64,000 nucleotides of DNA from Herbiconiux daphne. Its GTDB lineage: Bacteria > Actinomycetota > Actinomycetes > Actinomycetales > Microbacteriaceae. Below are positions 9,095 through 17,620 of the stretch, piece after piece. The translations under genes were made by a program, and so were the position numbers. How positions within the stretch are numbered: position 1 is the first letter of the stretch; each line of letters begins with the position of its first letter. The notes under the pieces were generated by a model. That model searched no databases. It saw only the letters and a program-made list of their open reading frames with translations, and had not been told where the DNA came from. The stretch covers positions 372,001 to 436,000 of the forward strand of contig NZ_JANLCJ010000005.1 of NCBI RefSeq assembly GCF_024979295.1. The letters are read 5' to 3'.

Positions 9095-9625
9095 CTATTC
9101 TGCGGGGCGGGCCGGGTGCCACAGGATCACGTCGGCGTCTTTCTCGTAGGCCTTGCCGTTCGGGTAGCTGACGAGCTCGAACTGCATGCCCCAGGGGCTC
9201 AGGAAGTAGACCCAGCGCTGCCCGGCCGAGGCCCGGCTGCTCGCGGTGGGCTCGCCGAGGATGCGGATGCCGTGGCCCTCGAGATGGGCGATGGCGGCAT
9301 CGAGGTCGTCGACGTAGAAGGCGATGTGGTGGCCGCCGATGTCGCTGTTGCGGGGCTGGTCGCGCTGCCCCGGCTGGGGGAGGTATTCGAACACCTCGAA
9401 GTTCGCCCCGTTCGCGCAGCGGTAGAACCGCAGCTCGCGCACGACGCTCGTGGGATCGACGTTGAGGTGCTCGGCCATCCAGTCGTCGTCGTGCGCCATG
9501 GGGCCGAGGGAGTAGACGTAGTCGCACCCGATCACGTCGACGAAGAACTCGTGCGCCTGTTCGAGGTCGGGCACCGTGAAGCCGATGTGATCACTGCCCC
9601 GCAACCCCGGGATTCCGCTGCTCAT
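9095..9625 (-). CDS. VOC/glyoxalase-fold dioxygenase-like protein
   Basis: This 176-residue protein is built from two beta-alpha-beta-beta-beta modules. The metal-site residues appear in SDHIGFTVPDL (His near 13), GGHHIAFYVDDLDAA and MQFELVSYP, giving the His-His-Glu set used by extradiol dioxygenases and related VOC enzymes. A ring-cleaving, isomerase or glyoxalase-type reaction is possible; the substrate is not predictable. It is the first gene of the leftward operon VOC-SnoaL-KPR-GntR. Its promoter region is shared with the E1-E2-aldehyde dehydrogenase operon, so the two operons probably serve one pathway. Confidence 0.8.
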   Translation of the reverse strand: MSSGIPGLRGSDHIGFTVPDLEQAHEFFVDVIGCDYVYSLGPMAHDDDWMAEHLNVDPTSVVRELRFYRCANGANFEVFEYLPQPGQRDQPRNSDIGGHHIAFYVDDLDAAIAHLEGHGIRILGEPTASSRASAGQRWVYFLSPWGMQFELVSYPNGKAYEKDADVILWHPARPAE

Positions 9626-9640
9626 GCCGCTCCCATCTTC

Positions 9641-9681
9641 ATTGATGTATCCAATATGCCCGCAACCTCGCCTGGTGTCTA
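9641..9681 (-). promoter_or_regulatory. Leftward promoter with GntR-like half-operator
   Basis: On the minus strand a TAGACA -35 (9676-9681) is followed after 17 bp by CATATT (9653-9658). The -10 overlaps ATTGATGTATCCAAT (9641-9655), read on the minus strand as ATTGGATACATCAAT. This resembles the ATTGGATCCAAT operators known for FCD-type VanR. It would drive VOC-SnoaL-KPR-GntR. The motif match was made by eye. Confidence 0.45.
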
Positions 9682-9701
9682 GTCAAATCCGTCGAAATCG
9701 G

Positions 9702-9730
9702 TTGCAATGGATCCATTCGACGGTTACTCT
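9702..9730 (+). promoter_or_regulatory. Rightward promoter with perfect 12-bp palindrome
   Basis: TTGCAA (9702-9707) and TACTCT (9725-9730) are 17 bp apart. The spacer begins inside AATGGATCCATT (9706-9717), a perfect palindrome close to the FCD-GntR operator ATTGGATCCAAT. A repressor here would block the E1 operon at 9796. Confidence 0.5.
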
Positions 9731-9795
9731 GATGGCAGCCGGTTGCGCGTCGTTCTCGATGCCCCGGAGCCCAGACACTGTCGAAGGAGAAGTGG

Positions 9796-11988
9796 ATGCC
9801 GCGCGAGAAGCGATTGCAGCCGGGATCGAGTTGGGTCGAGCTGACCACCACGGCTGCCGACTGGAAGGCCGCCGATCCGGCCCTGCTGGCCACGATGCTC
9901 GGGCAGCTGCACCTCATCCGGGCCTTCGAGGAGACCGTGCTCGAACTGGCCGGCGAAGGCCTCGTGCACGGCCCGGCCCACTCCAGCATCGGCCAAGAGG
10001 GCGGCGCGGTCGGCTCCATCGTGGGCCTGCGCTCGAGCGACGGCGTGAACGGGTCGCACCGCGGCCACCACCAGTTCCTCGCCAAGGCGCTCAACCACGT
10101 GGCCCCCGACGGGCTCGACCTCGCCTCGCTCGTGACCGGCGACATCCAGGGCGTTCTGCAGCGCACGCTCGCCGAGATCCTGGGTCTGGCCCAGGGCTAC
10201 TGCCGCGGTCGCGGCGGCTCGATGCACCTGCAGTGGTTCGAGGCGGGAGCGCTCGGCACCAACGCCATCGTCGGCGGCGGCGTTCCGCTCGGCGCGGGCA
10301 ACGCCTGGGCCCAGAAGCACGCCGGCACGAGCGACCTCACCGTGAGCTACTTCGGCGACGGCGCCACGAACATCGGCTCGGTGCTCGAGTCGCTCAACCT
10401 GGCGGCCGCGTGGAAGCTGCCGTTCTGCTTCTTCATCGAGAACAACCTCTATGCGGTGTCGACCCGGGTCGAGGAGGTCACGGCCGAGCCGCGGCTGTCG
10501 GCGCGGGCGCTCGGCTTCAACATCCCGGCCTGGCGTGTCGACGGCATGGACCCGCTCGCCGTGCACCTCGCCATGCAGAAGGCCGAGGAGCGCATGCGCG
10601 CGGGGGAGGGGCCGGCCGTCATCGAGGCCGAGGTCTACCGCTACTTCCACCAGAACGGCGCCTACCCGGGCAGTGCGTTCGGCTACCGCACCAAAGACGA
10701 AGAGGCCGCGTGGCGCGACCGCGACCCGGTGGCCCGGGTCGGCCGCGAGATGGGCACCCTGAAGCTCATCGACGACGACGGCATCGCGGCCGTGCGCCGG
10801 CAGGCCCAGGAAGCGATGGCGGCGGCCGTCGCCGAGCTGCTCGAGCCCGATCCCGACGGAAAACCGGGCACCCGACGCATCCGCCCCGACCTCTGGCCCG
10901 ACCCCGGGTTCAGCGACATCGGTGTGCGCGGCGACCTCAGCGAGATCGCGGGGGCGCGCACGGCCGAGGAGGCCGAGTTCACCGGTGGCCTCTCGAAGAA
11001 GAAGTTCATCGACGCGGTCGCCGCCGTGATGGACCGGCGCATGACCGAAGACGACCGCGTGATCGTGCTCGGCGAAGACGTGCACCGCCTGAAGGGCGGC
11101 ACGAACGGCGCCACCAAGGGGCTCAGCGAGAAGTTCCCCGACCGCGTGCTCGGCACCCCCATCAGCGAGAACGCGTTCGCGGGCCTCGGCGGCGGCGTGG
11201 CGCTCGACGGCCGGTTCCGCCCCGTGGTCGAGTTCATGTACCCCGACTTCCTCTGGGTGGCCGCCGACCAGGTGTTCAACCAGATCGGCAAGGCCCGCCA
11301 CATGTTCGGCGGCGAGAACCCGGTGCCGCTCGTGCTGCGCACGAAGGTGGCCATGGGCTCGGGCTATGGCTCGCAGCACCTGATGGACCCGGCCGGCATC
11401 TTCTCGACGTCACCCGGATGGCGCATCGTCGCCGCGTCGACGCCGTTCGACTACATCGGCCTCATGAACGCCGCCCTCGCCATCGACGACCCGGTGCTCG
11501 TGATCGAGCACGTCGACCTCTACGCCTCGAGCGGCCTGATGCCCGACGACGATCTCGACTACCAGATCCCGTTCGGCAAGGCGGCCGTGCGGCGCAGCGG
11601 CGACGACGTGACGGTGCTGACCTACCTCTCGATGGTCGCGCACGCGGCCGAGGCGATCGAGCAGACCGGCGTCGACGCCGAGCTGATCGACCTGCGGTTC
11701 CTCGACCGCGCCTCGATCGACTGGGAGACCATCGGCGTGAGCATCAGGAAGACCAACGCGGTGCTCATCGTGGAGCAGGGGGCGCTCGGCACGTCGTACG
11801 GCGGCTGGCTGTCGGACGAGATCCAGCGCCGGTTCTTCGACTACCTCGACCAGCCCGTGCAACGGGTGACCGGCGGCGAGGCGTCGCCGAGCATCTCGAA
11901 GGTGCTCGAGCGAGCCGCGATCGCCAAGACCGAAGAAGTGGTGACCGGCCTCGAGACCCTGCGGGCCGCGTTCGGCGGAGGGAACTGA
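9796..11988 (+). CDS. Thiamine-diphosphate 2-oxoacid dehydrogenase E1, alpha-beta fusion (copy 1)
   Basis: This 730-residue protein joins both subunits normally made as separate E1 chains. The alpha part (about 30-385) has GRGGSMH and the ThDP/Mg motif, starting GDGATNIGS near 187 and ending in NN near 217. The beta part (from about 400) begins KKFIDAVAAVMDRRM, then GEDVHRLKGGT, and ends with transketolase C-terminal features (VLIVEQGALGTSYGG). It would decarboxylate a 2-oxo acid (or acetoin) and pass the acyl group to the lipoyl E2 encoded 2 bp downstream. ATG 9796 follows GAAGGAGA. No E3 gene is in the window. Regulation by the GntR at 7581 is likely. Confidence 0.9.
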   Translation: MPREKRLQPGSSWVELTTTAADWKAADPALLATMLGQLHLIRAFEETVLELAGEGLVHGPAHSSIGQEGGAVGSIVGLRSSDGVNGSHRGHHQFLAKALNHVAPDGLDLASLVTGDIQGVLQRTLAEILGLAQGYCRGRGGSMHLQWFEAGALGTNAIVGGGVPLGAGNAWAQKHAGTSDLTVSYFGDGATNIGSVLESLNLAAAWKLPFCFFIENNLYAVSTRVEEVTAEPRLSARALGFNIPAWRVDGMDPLAVHLAMQKAEERMRAGEGPAVIEAEVYRYFHQNGAYPGSAFGYRTKDEEAAWRDRDPVARVGREMGTLKLIDDDGIAAVRRQAQEAMAAAVAELLEPDPDGKPGTRRIRPDLWPDPGFSDIGVRGDLSEIAGARTAEEAEFTGGLSKKKFIDAVAAVMDRRMTEDDRVIVLGEDVHRLKGGTNGATKGLSEKFPDRVLGTPISENAFAGLGGGVALDGRFRPVVEFMYPDFLWVAADQVFNQIGKARHMFGGENPVPLVLRTKVAMGSGYGSQHLMDPAGIFSTSPGWRIVAASTPFDYIGLMNAALAIDDPVLVIEHVDLYASSGLMPDDDLDYQIPFGKAAVRRSGDDVTVLTYLSMVAHAAEAIEQTGVDAELIDLRFLDRASIDWETIGVSIRKTNAVLIVEQGALGTSYGGWLSDEIQRRFFDYLDQPVQRVTGGEASPSISKVLERAAIAKTEEVVTGLETLRAAFGGGN

Positions 11989-11990
11989 TC

Positions 11991-13649
11991 ATGGCGACCA
12001 TCATTCGCATGCCCGGCGTTCTGGCCGGCGCAGAAGAGGCCGTGCTGGCCGGCTGGCTGGTGGCCGTGGGCGACCAGGTGGCCGTCGGCGACCCGATCGC
12101 CGAGATCGAGACCGAGAAGGCCACCGTGGAATACGCCGCCGAGACGGCGGGCGTCTTCGGGCGCGCACTGGTCGGGCCGGGTGACTCCACCGAGGTCGGC
12201 GCGGCCATCGCCGTGCTGCAGGCCGAGGGCGAGGGCGACGCCGAGATCGACGCCGTTCTCGCCGGCACGTCGGCGGCGCCTGCCGGCGGCGGGTCGCAGG
12301 CCGACGCGGGCGATGGAGGCGGCGGAGCAGACGGAGCCGACGCGTCGGTCGTCGCCCGCGACCCCGAGTCGGCCACCCCGGTCGTCGAAGCGTCGAGCGT
12401 CGGCGAGGCCGCCGCAGCGGGAGCGGATGACGCTCCGGCGCCCTCAGGGGCGGCGCCATCGGGGTCAGCACCCTCAGGATCGGCGCCTTCAGGATCGGCA
12501 CCGTCGGCGGCGCCGCGTGAGGCCGACCCCTCGGTCGTCGCTCGCGACCCCGAGTCGGCGAGCCCGGTCGTCGAGGCCTCGAGCGTCGGCGACGCCGCGG
12601 CGGCCGCCGAAGACTCTCCGGCCGCGACCTCGGCGTCGGCGCCCCCCGCGGGTTCGGGCGCAGCATCCGGCTCCGAGTCGGGCGGGAAGCGGCTGTTCGC
12701 CAGCCCCATCGCCCGGCGCCTCGCCCGCGACCGCAACCTCGACATCGCCGCCATCGCCGGCACCGGCCCCGGCGGCCGCATCAGCCGGCGCGACGTGGAG
12801 CGCGCCGAGGCGAGCCCGGTCGCCGCCCCGGCCGAGCCCGTGTCGACTGCTGACGCCACGCCCGCTGCAGCCGCTGCCGCCGCTCCGCCCGCAGCCGCAG
12901 CAGCTCCCGCCGCCGCTGCACCCGCGGCTGCTCCGCGCGTCGCCGAGCCCGCGGCATCCGGCGCCGGCGACTGGGACGAGGTGCCGCACACCGGCATGCG
13001 CAAGGCGATCGCCCGACGGCTCACCGAGAGCAAGTCGACGGTGCCGCACTTCTATCTCACCACCGAGTGCCGGGTCGACGACCTGCTCGCTCTGCGCGCC
13101 CAGATCAACGAGACTTCTCCCGTGCGCATCTCGGTCAACGACCTCGTGGTCAAGGCCGTGGCCGCCGCGTTCGCCGACGTGCCCGACGCCAACGTCACCT
13201 GGACCGACACCGTCATGCGGCGCCACCACACGGTCGACATCGCCGTCGCGGTCGCGACCGAGGGCGGCCTGCTGACGCCCGTGCTCCGCGACGCCGGTTC
13301 GAAGAGCCTCACGGCCGTGAGCACCGGCATCGCGGCGCTCGTGGCCAAGGCGCGCGACCGCAAGCTGCGGCAGGAGGAGCTCGAGGGCGGCAGCTTCTCG
13401 GTGACCAACCTCGGCATGTACGGCACGCTCGAGTTCTCGGCCATCCTCAACCCGCCGCAGTCCGGCATCCTCGCCGTCGGTGCGGCGACCAAGCAGGCGG
13501 TCGTCGACGTCGACGGCGAACTCGCCGTGGCCACCGTGATGCGCTGCACCCTCTCGGTCGACCACCGTGCGGTCGACGGCGCCCTCGCAGCCCAGTGGCT
13601 GGCGGCGTTCACGCGCCGCATCGAGAACCCGCTCAGCGTGCTCATCTAA
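11991..13649 (+). CDS. Dihydrolipoamide acyltransferase E2
   Basis: This 552-residue protein has the canonical E2 layout. A lipoyl domain (1-80) carries lysine 43 in IETEKATV. A long Ala/Pro/Ser/Asp linker is followed by a peripheral subunit-binding domain (about 231-270, FASPIARRLARDRNLD and GTGPGGRISRRDV). A second Ala-rich linker leads to the acyltransferase core (about 325-552) with the catalytic DHRAVDG near 523. The core FYLTTECRVDDLLALRAQIN matches pyruvate/branched-chain/acetoin E2s. The linker contains a near-exact internal duplication (12345-12410 and 12531-12596). It is coupled to the fused E1 by a 2-bp gap; which 2-oxo acid is used is unknown. Confidence 0.93.
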   Translation: MATIIRMPGVLAGAEEAVLAGWLVAVGDQVAVGDPIAEIETEKATVEYAAETAGVFGRALVGPGDSTEVGAAIAVLQAEGEGDAEIDAVLAGTSAAPAGGGSQADAGDGGGGADGADASVVARDPESATPVVEASSVGEAAAAGADDAPAPSGAAPSGSAPSGSAPSGSAPSAAPREADPSVVARDPESASPVVEASSVGDAAAAAEDSPAATSASAPPAGSGAASGSESGGKRLFASPIARRLARDRNLDIAAIAGTGPGGRISRRDVERAEASPVAAPAEPVSTADATPAAAAAAAPPAAAAAPAAAAPAAAPRVAEPAASGAGDWDEVPHTGMRKAIARRLTESKSTVPHFYLTTECRVDDLLALRAQINETSPVRISVNDLVVKAVAAAFADVPDANVTWTDTVMRRHHTVDIAVAVATEGGLLTPVLRDAGSKSLTAVSTGIAALVAKARDRKLRQEELEGGSFSVTNLGMYGTLEFSAILNPPQSGILAVGAATKQAVVDVDGELAVATVMRCTLSVDHRAVDGALAAQWLAAFTRRIENPLSVLI

Positions 13650-13677
13650 CCCGCTTTTCGACCCAGGAGCCCTTCGC

Positions 13678-15162
13678 ATGACAACCATCACCCCGGCCTC
13701 GGCCGCCAGCTCGTTCGAGGCCCTCTCGCTGACCGTGCCGACCGGCTTGTGGATCGACGGCGCCTCGCGCCCCGCCTCTGACGGCAGCAGCTTCGGCGTG
13801 CTCGACCCGGCCTCCGGCGACGTGCTCGCCGAGGTGGCCTCGGCCTCGGTCGACGACGCGCTCGCCGCCGTGGATGCCGCCGCCGCGGCCGCGGTGGGCT
13901 GGGCGGCCGTGGCGCCCCGGCAGAAGGCCGAGATCCTACGCCGCGCGTTCGAGCTGATGATCGAGCGGCAAGACGACCTGGCCCGCCTGATCACGCTCGA
14001 GAACGGCAAGGCCCTCACCGACGCGCGCTCCGAGGTGGTCTACGCGGCCGAGTTCTTCCGCTGGTACTCCGAAGAGGCCGTGCGCATCCAGGGCACGGTC
14101 GAGACCGCCCCCTCGGGCGCCAACCGCATCGTCGTCGTGCACCAGCCGGTGGGCGTCGCGCTGCTCATCACGCCGTGGAACTTCCCGGCCGCGATGGCCA
14201 CCCGCAAGATCGGCCCGGCACTGGCCGCCGGCTGCACGATGGTGCTGAAGCCGGCATCCGAGACCCCGCTCACCGCGCTCGCGCTCGTCGCCATCCTCGA
14301 AGAGGCCGGCGTGCCGGCCGGGGTGGTGAACGTCATTCCGTCGAAGCGCTCGGGAGCCATCTCGAGCACGCTGCTGGCCGACGGCCGGGTGCGCAAGATC
14401 TCGTTCACCGGCTCGACCGAGGTGGGCCGGGTGCTGCTGGAGCTGTCGGCGAAGACCGTGGTGAACGCCTCGATGGAGCTCGGCGGCAATGCCCCGTTCC
14501 TCGTGCTCGAGAGTGCGAACCTCGACGACGCCGTGGCCGGCGCCATGGTGGCGAAGCTGCGCAACGGCGGCGAGGCCTGCACCGCGGCGAACCGCTTCTT
14601 CGTGCACCGCTCGGTCGCCCAGGAGTTCTCCGAGCGCCTCGCGGCGGCCATGCGCTCGCTCGTCGTGGGCCCGGGCCTGGATGCCGCCACCAACATCGGC
14701 CCCCTGGTGAACGAGGAGACGCGGTCCAAAGTGGCCTCCCTCGTCGAGGGCGCGGTCGGCGAGGGCGCCCAGGTGCTGGTCGGCGGCCGTTCGGTGGCCG
14801 GCGCCGGCTACTTCTACGAGCCGACCGTACTCGTCGGGGTGGCGGCGGGCTCGGCCATCCTGGGCGAGGAGATCTTCGGGCCGGTGGCGCCGATCGTGGT
14901 GTTCGACGACGTCGCCGAGGCGATCCGGCTGGCGAACTCGACCGAATACGGCCTGGTCTCCTATGTTTACGCCGCCGATCTGGCGGAGGGGCTGCGGGTC
15001 TCCGAGGCGCTCGAGTCGGGCATGGTGGGACTCAACCGCGCCGTGGTCTCCGACCCGGCCGCGCCGTTCGGCGGGGTCAAGCAGTCGGGGCTCGGCCGCG
15101 AAGGCGGCCACGAGGGCGTGCTCGACTACATGGAGAGCAAGTACATCGCCGTGTCGTGGTGA
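13678..15162 (+). CDS. NAD(P)-dependent aldehyde dehydrogenase (succinate-semialdehyde-type)
   Basis: This 494-residue protein has the ALDH superfamily hallmarks: TPWNFPAAMATRKIGPALAAG, KPASETPLT, FTGSTEVGR, general-base Glu 267 in MELGGNAP, and nucleophile Cys 301 in GGEACTAANRFFVH. Overall it most resembles the GabD/succinate-semialdehyde group. The C-terminal half has EEIFGPVAPI and ends YMESKYIAVSW. The ATG at 13678 lies 28 bp after the E2 stop and follows AGGAG. As third gene of the E1-E2 operon it probably oxidises an aldehyde made in, or feeding, the same pathway. Confidence 0.9.
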   Translation: MTTITPASAASSFEALSLTVPTGLWIDGASRPASDGSSFGVLDPASGDVLAEVASASVDDALAAVDAAAAAAVGWAAVAPRQKAEILRRAFELMIERQDDLARLITLENGKALTDARSEVVYAAEFFRWYSEEAVRIQGTVETAPSGANRIVVVHQPVGVALLITPWNFPAAMATRKIGPALAAGCTMVLKPASETPLTALALVAILEEAGVPAGVVNVIPSKRSGAISSTLLADGRVRKISFTGSTEVGRVLLELSAKTVVNASMELGGNAPFLVLESANLDDAVAGAMVAKLRNGGEACTAANRFFVHRSVAQEFSERLAAAMRSLVVGPGLDAATNIGPLVNEETRSKVASLVEGAVGEGAQVLVGGRSVAGAGYFYEPTVLVGVAAGSAILGEEIFGPVAPIVVFDDVAEAIRLANSTEYGLVSYVYAADLAEGLRVSEALESGMVGLNRAVVSDPAAPFGGVKQSGLGREGGHEGVLDYMESKYIAVSW

Positions 15163-15196
15163 TCCGGCCCGAGTGAGGCGGCTGCCGGCGGTCGGG

Positions 15197-15940
15197 CTAC
15201 GAGAGCCGGTCCATCGCCTGCAGGATGTCGACCGCGGAGTTGAGCTGGTCGGCCGCGCCGAGCGAGGGCACGCCCGAGGTCGGAAGTTCGTCGCCGACAT
15301 CGCGGCGGCCCACCACGAACCACAGCCCCTTGGCGGGCACCGTGCCGTGGTTGACATACATGTGCGGCCGCACCGAGTCGAAGTTCAGCGAGTCGCCGGG
15401 GTGGATGACGAAGGTGTCGAAGTCGACCCGCACCGTCAGCTCGCCCGAGAGCAGGTAGGCGTATTCGGTGCCGCTGTGCCGCATCATCTTGCCTTCGACC
15501 GAACTCGACGCCCCAGGCTCGTAGGTCACCAGCAGCGGGTCGACCGGGCCGCCCACTCCCGTGGCCAGGCGTTCCCAGCGAACGCCGTTCTCCATCTCGA
15601 GCACGGGGTTGTCGGAGCCCTGCTGCACGATGGTGCCGGTGCGTCGCGCCTCGTCGTCGAACGCCGGCGCCGCGGCCGCCCGGCGGCGAGGGGCCGCCGC
15701 GGCAGTGCCGGGTTCGCCAACGAGCTCGTCGAACGAGATGCCGAGAAAGTTCACCAGGGCATAGAGCGTGCTGACCGAGGGCCGGGTCTTGCCGGTCTCC
15801 ACCTGCGAGATCAGGCTGGCCGAGACCCCGACCGCCGCCGCGACGGTTCGAAGGCTGAGCGACTTCGCCATGCGTGCCGCTCGCAACCTTGGTCCGATGT
15901 CGTCTTCGATGGCTCGACTCCCTGTCCGGTAGTGCTGCAC
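15197..15940 (-). CDS. XRE-family regulator with C-terminal cupin (copy 1)
   Basis: About 247 residues. An N-terminal lambda-repressor-like helix-turn-helix (about residues 14-70) carries SLRTVAAAVGVSASLISQVE and the typical TGKTRPSVSTLYAL. A C-terminal cupin_2 domain (about 145-235) contains PGASSSVEGKMMRHSGTEYAYLLSGEL and HPGDSLNFDS. This is the sensor-repressor layout of PuuR/HipB-cupin regulators. The start is uncertain: GTG 15940 keeps the first helix, whereas the first internal ATG (15871) would cut it. It is divergent from the M24 gene and paralogous to the regulator at 31080; a CTGCACA inverted repeat overlaps its start. Confidence 0.82.
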   Translation of the reverse strand: MQHYRTGSRAIEDDIGPRLRAARMAKSLSLRTVAAAVGVSASLISQVETGKTRPSVSTLYALVNFLGISFDELVGEPGTAAAAPRRRAAAAPAFDDEARRTGTIVQQGSDNPVLEMENGVRWERLATGVGGPVDPLLVTYEPGASSSVEGKMMRHSGTEYAYLLSGELTVRVDFDTFVIHPGDSLNFDSVRPHMYVNHGTVPAKGLWFVVGRRDVGDELPTSGVPSLGAADQLNSAVDILQAMDRLS

Positions 15941-15956
15941 AACCGAGAATGTGCAG
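15935..15956. promoter_or_regulatory. CTGCACA inverted repeat (candidate XRE-cupin operator)
   Basis: CTGCACA (15935-15941) and TGTGCAG (15950-15956) form a perfect 7-bp inverted repeat with an 8-bp spacer at the start of the XRE-cupin gene. A related ACTGCACA lies at 16110-16117 inside the likely M24 promoter. The word CTGCACAACCG recurs exactly at 41977-41987 upstream of the sugar-binding protein. Autoregulation is inferred. Confidence 0.5.
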
Positions 15957-16097
15957 TTGAGGTTCACGACGGATCCGAGTGATCGACCGTGGCGAATAGT
16001 GTACGCCACAGAGCGCCTGAGATCCGCTTGATCAAGGCATTTCTCCGTGCCCGGGCGACCCCGACGAGGCATTGGATATGGTGTCTCAATGAACAGC

Positions 16098-16126
16098 TTG
16101 ACAAGTGTGACTGCACATGTTGAGAT
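16098..16126 (+). promoter_or_regulatory. Candidate promoter for the M24 operon
   Basis: A perfect -35 TTGACA (16098-16103) is followed after 17 bp by TGAGAT (16121-16126). The spacer contains ACTGCACA, one of the candidate XRE-cupin sites. It would start transcription about 100 bp upstream of the M24 ATG. The -10 is weak. Confidence 0.4.
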
Positions 16127-16233
16127 GATCACGCCTTCACAGATGGAAATCAGACCTCCATTTTGTAAGCGTCGGTGAACGAGTGCCGGCGAGGCACGCA
16201 ACCTGAACGGTGATGTTCAGTGAAAGGGCTCCC

Positions 16234-17619
16234 ATGAGTACAGCAACCCGAGGAACCATGTCGGTCGACTGGGAGCAGAGGGTCGACTTCGATCGGCTCC
16301 GCAGCGAACGCCTGGCGCGACTGAAATCGCAGCTCGAGACGAGCGAGCTCGGGGCCGTGCTGGCCTTCGACTTCGCCAACATCCGCTACATGACCTCCAC
16401 CCACATCGGCACCTGGGCGATGGACAAGCTGATCCGATTCAGCCTGCTCACCCGCCACACCGACCCGATCATGTGGGACTTCGGCTCGGCGGCCAAGCAC
16501 CACAGCCTCTTCAACCCGTGGCTCGACACCACGACGGCCGAGGCCGACGCCGACCCGCACGCTCCGCATCACGGCGCCGTGCGGCCCCGCCTCGAGCCCG
16601 GCTCCCGCGCCGGCATCTCGCTGCTGCGCGGAGCGTTCAGCCCCGACGCCGGCATCGCCGACATGGTGGCCGCCAAGATCAAGCGCGAGCTCGAGAAGTT
16701 CGGTGTGGCCGACGAGCCTCTCGGCGTCGACGTGATTGAGCTGCCGATCCTGTTCGCACTGCAGCGTGCCGGCATCACGGTGGTCGACGGCCAGCAGGTG
16801 TTCCTCGAGGCCCGCCGCATCAAGACCGGCGACGAGATCACCCTGCTCACGACCGCGGCGTCGATGGTGGATGCCGCCTACGAAGACCTCTACGAATTCC
16901 TGAAGCCTGGCGTGCGCGAGAACGAGTGCGTCGGCCTGGTGTCGAAGAAGCTCTACGACCTCGGCTCGGAGTACGTCGAGGGCGTCAACGCCATCTCGGG
17001 CGAGCGCTGCTCGCCGCACCCGCACGTGTTCTCCGACCGGCTCATCCGGCCGGGCGACCCCGCGTTCTTCGACATCCTGCACAGCTTCAACGGCTACCGC
17101 ACCTGCTACTACCGCACCTTCGCGGTGGGCTCGGCGAGCCGGGCGCAGAACGACGCCTACATCCGGGCCCGCGAATACATGGACCGCGCGATCGCGCTCG
17201 TGCGCCCCGGCGCCACGACGGCCGACATCGTGCAGGTCTGGCCCACCGCCCAGGAGTTCGGATTCCCCGACGAAGAGGCCGCCTTCGCCCTGCAGTACGG
17301 CCACGGCGTCGGCCTCTCGATCTGGGAGAAGCCGATCTTCTCGCGCCTGGTGTCGCTCGAGAACCCCGAGGTGATCGAGGAGGGCATGGTGTTCGCGCTC
17401 GAGACCTACTGGCCGTCGGCCGACGGCATCGGCGCCGCCCGCATCGAGGAGGAGGTCGTCGTGACGGCCACCGGATGCCAGGTGATCACGAAGTTCCCGG
17501 CCGAAGACCTCATGGTGGCCGGCCAGCGCTACTTCACGGTCGGCGGCCCGCTGTCGACGCTGCGCGACTCCCAGTCGAACCTCAACACCGCCGCGGGTCG
17601 CGGAGAGCCGGGCGCCTGA
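16234..17619 (+). CDS. M24-family (creatinase/aminopeptidase-fold) hydrolase with altered metal site
   Basis: 461 residues: a creatinase-like N-terminal domain (about 1-210) and a pita-bread M24 domain (about 215-440). Of the five M24 metal ligands, Asp 280 (FFDIL), His 357 (QYGHGVGLS), Glu 390 (ALETYW) and Glu 405 (ARIEEEV) are present. The second aspartate of the usual D-x10-D pair is replaced by Cys 291 (RTCYYRTF). Metal-free members such as creatinase cleave C-N bonds, so a small-molecule hydrolase is as likely as a peptidase. ATG 16234 follows AAAGGG. It starts an operon with a hydroxyisobutyrate-type dehydrogenase and two MDR enzymes. Confidence 0.82.
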   Translation: MSTATRGTMSVDWEQRVDFDRLRSERLARLKSQLETSELGAVLAFDFANIRYMTSTHIGTWAMDKLIRFSLLTRHTDPIMWDFGSAAKHHSLFNPWLDTTTAEADADPHAPHHGAVRPRLEPGSRAGISLLRGAFSPDAGIADMVAAKIKRELEKFGVADEPLGVDVIELPILFALQRAGITVVDGQQVFLEARRIKTGDEITLLTTAASMVDAAYEDLYEFLKPGVRENECVGLVSKKLYDLGSEYVEGVNAISGERCSPHPHVFSDRLIRPGDPAFFDILHSFNGYRTCYYRTFAVGSASRAQNDAYIRAREYMDRAIALVRPGATTADIVQVWPTAQEFGFPDEEAAFALQYGHGVGLSIWEKPIFSRLVSLENPEVIEEGMVFALETYWPSADGIGAARIEEEVVVTATGCQVITKFPAEDLMVAGQRYFTVGGPLSTLRDSQSNLNTAAGRGEPGA

Positions 17620-17620
17620 G

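Noticed and set aside
9724-11379. Long minus-strand open frame opposite the fused E1
   Set aside because: It has no recognisable domain, and the opposite strand encodes a complete E1 with all motifs.
16234-17619. DddP-type DMSP lyase
   Set aside because: Both are M24 proteins, but the ligand set here lacks the second Asp and I could not see DddP-specific motifs.
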